Source: an uncultured Pseudomonadota bacterium
Lineage (GTDB): Bacteria; Myxococcota_A; UBA796; UBA2385
Direction: 5' to 3'
Assembly: GCA_913044235.1 (NCBI GenBank)
Contig: CAJWOS010000008.1
Coordinates: forward strand, 1 to 37,700
Length of the DNA: 37,700 bases
Part shown: piece after piece, positions 33,867 through 37,700 of the stretch
Numbering within the stretch: position 1 is the first letter of the stretch
How the letters are laid out: each line of letters opens with the position of its first letter
Translations under genes and position numbers: made by a program
Notes under the pieces: generated by a model
Databases searched by the model: none
Told to the model about the DNA's origin: nothing
The model's input: only the letters and a program-made list of their open reading frames with translations

Positions 33867-35291
33867 ATGCACCGTTTTCTCATGCCCATTGCCATCATCA
33901 CGATTTCTGCGTGTTCCGGATCGGAGAAGGAGGCTGAGCCACCGTCCAACATCGGTCCGTCCGAGTCCACACCAGACTCCGGACTGGAGGATGTGGATGG
34001 TGTCCAGGGGCACTGTCTCTACGTGAATCCGTTCAGCAGTGGGGACGAGTGCAAGGAATACGTGGGCACGGGTTGGACAGCAGACACGGCGGCGGAAGAC
34101 TGCACAGCACCTCTGCCGGGGGCAGACGCGGGTACCTTCGTGCCGAGTGCGGCCTGCAGTCGGGATGCCATTTTGGGGGAGTGTCTCATCGCCGCGGGCG
34201 AGCCGCTTGCGAACACGCTCGTCTTCCCCGGAGATGATCCCGACAGCTGCGGCGGTGTGGTCATCGGCTGCGATTTCGCCCAGGGGGAGTTTGTTCCGGC
34301 AGAGGTCTGCGAAGGCACTGCGGGGGGCGGTGGCGTGGACTCCAGCACGGCGTTCCAGCCTTTCGAGCTGGTTTGCGTGGATCCCATCGACGGTGAGCCT
34401 CCAGGAGACGGCCCCGACGGGCAGGTCTGCACCTGGGTGGCGATCAGTGGAAACACCGAGGCCGGACGACACTACAGCGACTACGCATCGTGCGACCCGG
34501 TGCTCACCCAGCGGCCCTACTACGCCGTTGACGTGGGCTGGGAGACCGCTGATGACGATCCTCGACTCACCGATCCCGCGTTCCAAGAGGAGCTTTCCTG
34601 GGTCACCAGCGAGGTGGAAGCTGCGGCGTGTATGTGCTGTCACAGCAGTGAGCTCGCGCCTTCCGGGCCGAGCATGTGGTACGTGGAGGCGGGTCCGATC
34701 TGGACCGACAGCCTGACCGACCCAGGTGCTGCCATGATGGCTGGCTGGATCGACTCGACCGCCTTCGGCCGCTTTGAGCCGGCTGACAACAACGGCTTCG
34801 ACCGGGCCACCACGGGGCTGGCCACGACCGATGTGGCTCGGATGCTCGCCTTCTGGGAGTCGGACCTGGCCCGTCGGGGGCTGATCCGCGAAGACTTTGC
34901 TGACAGCGTGCCATTTGGAGGACCGCTCTACGACCAGCTCACCTACGAACCGAGTGCGTGCACCGATGGAGAGGGGGTCGACGCAGACGGGGTGGTCACC
35001 TGGAGTGGCGGCGCCGCACGCTATGTCTATGTACTCGGTCCGGAGAGCGATAATCCGGGTGTTCCGCCGAACCTCGACCTTCCGGCCGACACCTTGTGGC
35101 GGCTCGATGTGGAGTGGACGGCCCCTGCGATTTCCAGTGGCCTCCGCTACGGCGAAGCACCCGATGGAGCAGCGCAGGCCTTCCCGGAGGCAGGGGCTCC
35201 GTCGCCTTTGGTTCCTGGCGAGGTCTACTACCTTTATGTGCTGGCGGACATCTACCAGCCGGTGACTCGCTGCTTGTTCACGGCCGAATAA
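33867..35291 (+). CDS. Secreted lipoprotein with a CxxCH motif, function unknown
   Basis: 474 residues. Signal peptide MHRFLMPIAIITISAC with a canonical lipobox (ISAC), then an acidic Pro/Ser/Asp linker, so it is probably anchored in the outer membrane. It is Cys-rich, with pairs spaced along residues 50-250, suggesting disulfides formed outside the cytoplasm. Around residue 255 lies ACMCCHSSELAPSG, which contains Cys-Met-Cys-Cys-His, formally a CxxCH haem c site; the extra Cys inside makes haem attachment uncertain. The C-terminal 100 residues look beta-rich (GVVTWSGGAARYVYVLGPES, YYLYVLADIYQPVTRC). No family was recognised. The start lacks a strong binding site. An AT-rich stretch at 33758-33785 upstream could be its promoter. 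Confidence 0.85.
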   Translation: MHRFLMPIAIITISACSGSEKEAEPPSNIGPSESTPDSGLEDVDGVQGHCLYVNPFSSGDECKEYVGTGWTADTAAEDCTAPLPGADAGTFVPSAACSRDAILGECLIAAGEPLANTLVFPGDDPDSCGGVVIGCDFAQGEFVPAEVCEGTAGGGGVDSSTAFQPFELVCVDPIDGEPPGDGPDGQVCTWVAISGNTEAGRHYSDYASCDPVLTQRPYYAVDVGWETADDDPRLTDPAFQEELSWVTSEVEAAACMCCHSSELAPSGPSMWYVEAGPIWTDSLTDPGAAMMAGWIDSTAFGRFEPADNNGFDRATTGLATTDVARMLAFWESDLARRGLIREDFADSVPFGGPLYDQLTYEPSACTDGEGVDADGVVTWSGGAARYVYVLGPESDNPGVPPNLDLPADTLWRLDVEWTAPAISSGLRYGEAPDGAAQAFPEAGAPSPLVPGEVYYLYVLADIYQPVTRCLFTAE

Positions 35292-35333
35292 GCGCTGTCT
35301 GCGAGCGAGACCGGGGCGTGCCAGCACACCAAG

Positions 35334-36059
35334 TCAGCGACCGGTGGCTTGGGCCTCTGCGCACTCGATGCGCAGCACCGTGGCATGGGATGCCCGCACG
35401 GAGAAGCGCAAGGGGTCGGGTCCCGCCCAGCCGTAGAGCGGCACGCAGCCTGCGGGGAGGTTGCCGAAGCGAAGTGCTGCATCGCCGGGGTTCACGTCGA
35501 GCCAGCCGCCGCCACCATTCGAGGAGGTGGCTTCCAGTGCGGTGTCGGGCAGGCCTGACGACCCCAGATAGAAGGCACCAACGCCGCTCTCGGGTTCCAT
35601 GGTCGCCACCACATCGGCGATGTTGATCCCGTCGCCCGCAATGCCGTTGGATACGGAGAAGACTACCTGACCGAGCGCGGGATCTCCGGTGGCCCCCACC
35701 GCGCCCGCCTGGGCATCCACAAGGGCTTCAGGCAGCAGGGACAACGGACGCAAGGGAGCATCGTCGGATCCGGTCTGCACGGGCACGAGGAGTGCGCGAT
35801 GTGCATCGAGGGTCACCACCAGCTGCACTTCGGCCTCCGCGTCTGCCAGCACCCGATAGCTGCCGTTTGCATCACTGATGGCACAGTCTCCGGTGCCCTC
35901 CACACAGATCTCCACATTGCGTTCCCCGGCCGCCGTGAGCAGGTTGGTGATCTGACCCTCCAGGGTGACCTGTGGGCCTGCCTCCGAGGCGGTGTCGCGC
36001 TTTGTGTCCGAGCCGGCGCACCCCAGGGCGGCCAGCAGTGCAATCCAGCGGTGATTCAT
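35334..36059 (-). CDS. Small lipoprotein with carboxypeptidase-regulatory-like beta domain
   Basis: 241 residues. Signal peptide MNHRWIALLAALGC with a lipobox-like ALGC, then an Asp/Thr-rich linker. Residues about 30-100 read like a carboxypeptidase regulatory-like/transthyretin-type fold (VTLEGQITNLLTAAGERNVE, GSYRVLADAEAEVQLVVTLD). The remainder is beta-rich and ends at a Cys pair (GCVPLYGW, RIECAEAQ). ATG 36059 overlaps the TGA of the upstream large gene by four bases (ATGA), so the two form one operon; a longer in-frame start at 36086 inside that gene is less likely. Probably an envelope protein partnering with the upstream product; function unknown. Confidence 0.82.
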   Translation of the reverse strand: MNHRWIALLAALGCAGSDTKRDTASEAGPQVTLEGQITNLLTAAGERNVEICVEGTGDCAISDANGSYRVLADAEAEVQLVVTLDAHRALLVPVQTGSDDAPLRPLSLLPEALVDAQAGAVGATGDPALGQVVFSVSNGIAGDGINIADVVATMEPESGVGAFYLGSSGLPDTALEATSSNGGGGWLDVNPGDAALRFGNLPAGCVPLYGWAGPDPLRFSVRASHATVLRIECAEAQATGR

Positions 36060-37700
36060 GGCGCGGCTCCGATGGTGAGTGTGCACAAGACCTGCGGCGG
36101 CAGAGTGAACGACAGCTCCGCGCTGCCGGACACCGAGCCTTCAATGACCCGCTCCTCGTCGCATGTCAGCGACCAGTCTCGGGTTCCGTCGGTCAGCCGC
36201 AGCAGCTCCGCGCCCATCTCGCGGGGCTGCTCGCCGAAGTGGAACAGCTTTGCCGACAGGTGGTCGGTCGACTGGCCGGTCACTAGGATGGCGATGTCGG
36301 TGGCCTCGGTGTGCCACCGCACGGCGTTGAGCGGTGCGATGGCATGATCGCCCACATCGCCGGTCACCATGTTGTAGAGCAGCTTGGCATCGAGGGTGGG
36401 GGTCTGCGCATCTTGGAATTGGTTGGCGTACTTGTTGTGGAACTGGAAGATGCGGTCGGTGAAGCGCACCTCGGAGGTGAAGTGCACTTCGTTGTGGGAC
36501 AGCGCGGCGAGACCCGCGGTCACGGCATCGGTGAGGATCTGCTCGTCGCCGGACAGCGAGTAGCGCATGTAGGCGCTGCCCTCGGCCTCCAAGAGGTCGT
36601 CATATTGAGGGTCGCCGGTGAGCAGTCGCCGCTTGGACAGCACATCGCGCAGGGCGCCGCCGGTCTCCTCGACCGCCCAGCTGAGGTTGCCCTCGGTGGG
36701 CTCGGGAAGAGTGCCTTCTAAAAAGGAGCGACGCAGCTCTGCGAGCGCCTCGATGGGCTCGAGAAATACGGACTCCTCCGTGATCTGCTCCGTGAGGAGG
36801 AGCGTGCGCAGCAGGCCCGAGAGGTAGCGCGGATAGCGGAACGTCTCGTTGTTGTAGTGGCACCCGGGGTTCCACCAGTCGGCACCCGGCCCCCCAGGAA
36901 GTCCAGAGGGAAACTGCACCGAGGACGGCACAATGCCGGCCGGCTTGCCGCGCTCACTTGATGCGGATGCGGCCACCCAGTTCTCCATCCACTCCGCGAT
37001 GGGCTCGCCAAGGGAGGGGTCCTCGGTGCGCTGCCAGAGCAAGATCGCCGGCTGCAGGGCGCGGATGTGGTAGTTCGTGTCGCAGGCCTGATCGGGGTCT
37101 TCGGAGACTTCGAACGACGTGAAGTAGGTGCTGCGGAACTGCCGGAAGCCCTGGTCATTGGTGGCAGACCAGGTGGACTCGAAGAGCTCTACGAGGGTGC
37201 GGGCCCGCTCCTGCCAGACGGCGCTGTCGGGCTCCAAGAACAGCATGGATGTGATCGTGTCGGCAGAGTCTTCGCTCGAGTGCTCCACATCGGTGAGGAT
37301 GCTCGTGTAGCCGCCGTCCATTCGAGGCAGCTCGAAGAGGTTGGTGGACAGTAGGGTCTGGGCTTCGCGGGCGACGGGATCGTCGAAGCCCAGGAGCACA
37401 GGAGTCCAGCGTCGCCAGGCTTCCACATCGTCGCCCCATCCGCCGCCGAGCTGGCCGTCGGGCGCCGTGATCTTCTTCGAGCTGCTCGGGCGCCTCGACA
37501 CGTCCGTGCTCGGCGGGGTGGCGAGGATGCCGACCCACGAGTCGATATCGAACCGGACCTGGCGGGGCTGGAAGGGCAGCAAGGGCTTCATCGACGAGGC
37601 GATGATATCAGCGAACCTCCCCGGCCCGGGCGCCGACACCGTCACGCTCATGTGCGGCCCGCCGCCCATGGTCAAGTTCGCCTGCAAGGCGAACCTCGAC
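36056..37700 (-). CDS. Large protein of unknown function, possible alpha-toroid carbohydrate-active fold, N-terminus off the window
   Basis: At least 543 residues, open to the right edge; no stop precedes it in frame, so the true start is probably beyond 37700. Features include GGGWGDDVEAWRRWTPVLLG early, a Trp/Tyr/His-rich helical middle (CDTNYHIRALQPAILLWQRT, GADWWNPGCHYNNETFRYPR), and a late beta-rich part ending LSFTLPPQVLCTLTIG. Many aromatic residues with an alpha-helical body and a beta C-terminus recall polysaccharide lyases and glycoside hydrolases with (alpha/alpha) toroids; I cannot name a family. It overlaps the downstream small lipoprotein gene by four bases. It probably acts outside the cytoplasm, but the signal region is not visible. 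Confidence 0.8.
   Translation of the reverse strand, partial: SRFALQANLTMGGGPHMSVTVSAPGPGRFADIIASSMKPLLPFQPRQVRFDIDSWVGILATPPSTDVSRRPSSSKKITAPDGQLGGGWGDDVEAWRRWTPVLLGFDDPVAREAQTLLSTNLFELPRMDGGYTSILTDVEHSSEDSADTITSMLFLEPDSAVWQERARTLVELFESTWSATNDQGFRQFRSTYFTSFEVSEDPDQACDTNYHIRALQPAILLWQRTEDPSLGEPIAEWMENWVAASASSERGKPAGIVPSSVQFPSGLPGGPGADWWNPGCHYNNETFRYPRYLSGLLRTLLLTEQITEESVFLEPIEALAELRRSFLEGTLPEPTEGNLSWAVEETGGALRDVLSKRRLLTGDPQYDDLLEAEGSAYMRYSLSGDEQILTDAVTAGLAALSHNEVHFTSEVRFTDRIFQFHNKYANQFQDAQTPTLDAKLLYNMVTGDVGDHAIAPLNAVRWHTEATDIAILVTGQSTDHLSAKLFHFGEQPREMGAELLRLTDGTRDWSLTCDEERVIEGSVSGSAELSFTLPPQVLCTLTIGAAP

Noticed and set aside
33495..35327. 610-codon open frame on the minus strand
   Set aside because: Antisense to the lipoprotein and the end of the DUF3095 gene, both well supported; composition is Arg/His/Gly-rich and no family pattern is seen.

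Overview
This is a GC-rich (estimated by eye at about 65%) bacterial chromosome segment with dense genes on both strands. Several traits suggest a predatory or social deltaproteobacterial-type lineage, in or near the Myxococcota: a Ser/Thr kinase fused to a formylglycine-generating-enzyme (FGE) type domain, many Asp/Thr-rich secreted lipoproteins, a MopE-like Asp/Cys metal-binding lipoprotein, and a secreted phosphoesterase ending in a Gly-Cys/helix/Arg tail like MYXO-CTERM. This placement is inference; no rRNA or marker gene is present. No tRNA, rRNA, CRISPR array or insertion sequence was recognised.

Layout. At 1-2520 there is a partial short-chain dehydrogenase, a decayed SulP transporter with a cNMP-binding tail, and a DUF486 (DMT-family) gene broken by an in-frame stop. 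At 3100-7410 there is a serpin lipoprotein and the kinase-FGE protein. At 7490-10380 two divergently transcribed multi-pass membrane proteins, possibly GT-C-like, lie head to head, and one is frameshifted. At 10515-12615 a CblC/MMACHC-like gene is followed by a membrane-anchored unknown. At 12889-16745 there is a MATE exporter, a peroxiredoxin divergent from a small thioredoxin-like protein, and an enoyl-CoA hydratase-like gene. At 16760-19820 there is the phosphoesterase-LamG protein and, divergent from it, a lipoprotein with a C-type lectin domain. At 19970-21840 there is a zinc-ribbon protein and a flavin oxidoreductase.

The most unusual part is 22172-33612. A small PAAR-like protein is divergent from an 1852-residue protein carrying an eCIS-core (DUF4157) zincin domain, each with HELTH, near both its N- and its C-terminus. 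Five co-oriented genes follow: an unknown 205-residue protein, an overlapping TPR-like protein, a 146-residue unknown, a 447-residue Gly/Ala-rich unknown, and a DUF3095 cyclase-like protein. No sheath, tube, baseplate or ATPase gene of a contractile injection system lies in the window. The cluster is therefore best described as an effector or accessory module whose structural partner is elsewhere or absent. A run of 14 G lies in the divergent promoter region.

The right end (33867-37700) has a secreted lipoprotein with a CxxCH motif, and an overlapping two-gene operon on the minus strand: a large protein of unknown function that runs off the edge and a small lipoprotein. Three genes in the first 8.6 kb are interrupted. 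This could be true decay or sequence error, and reads would be needed to decide.
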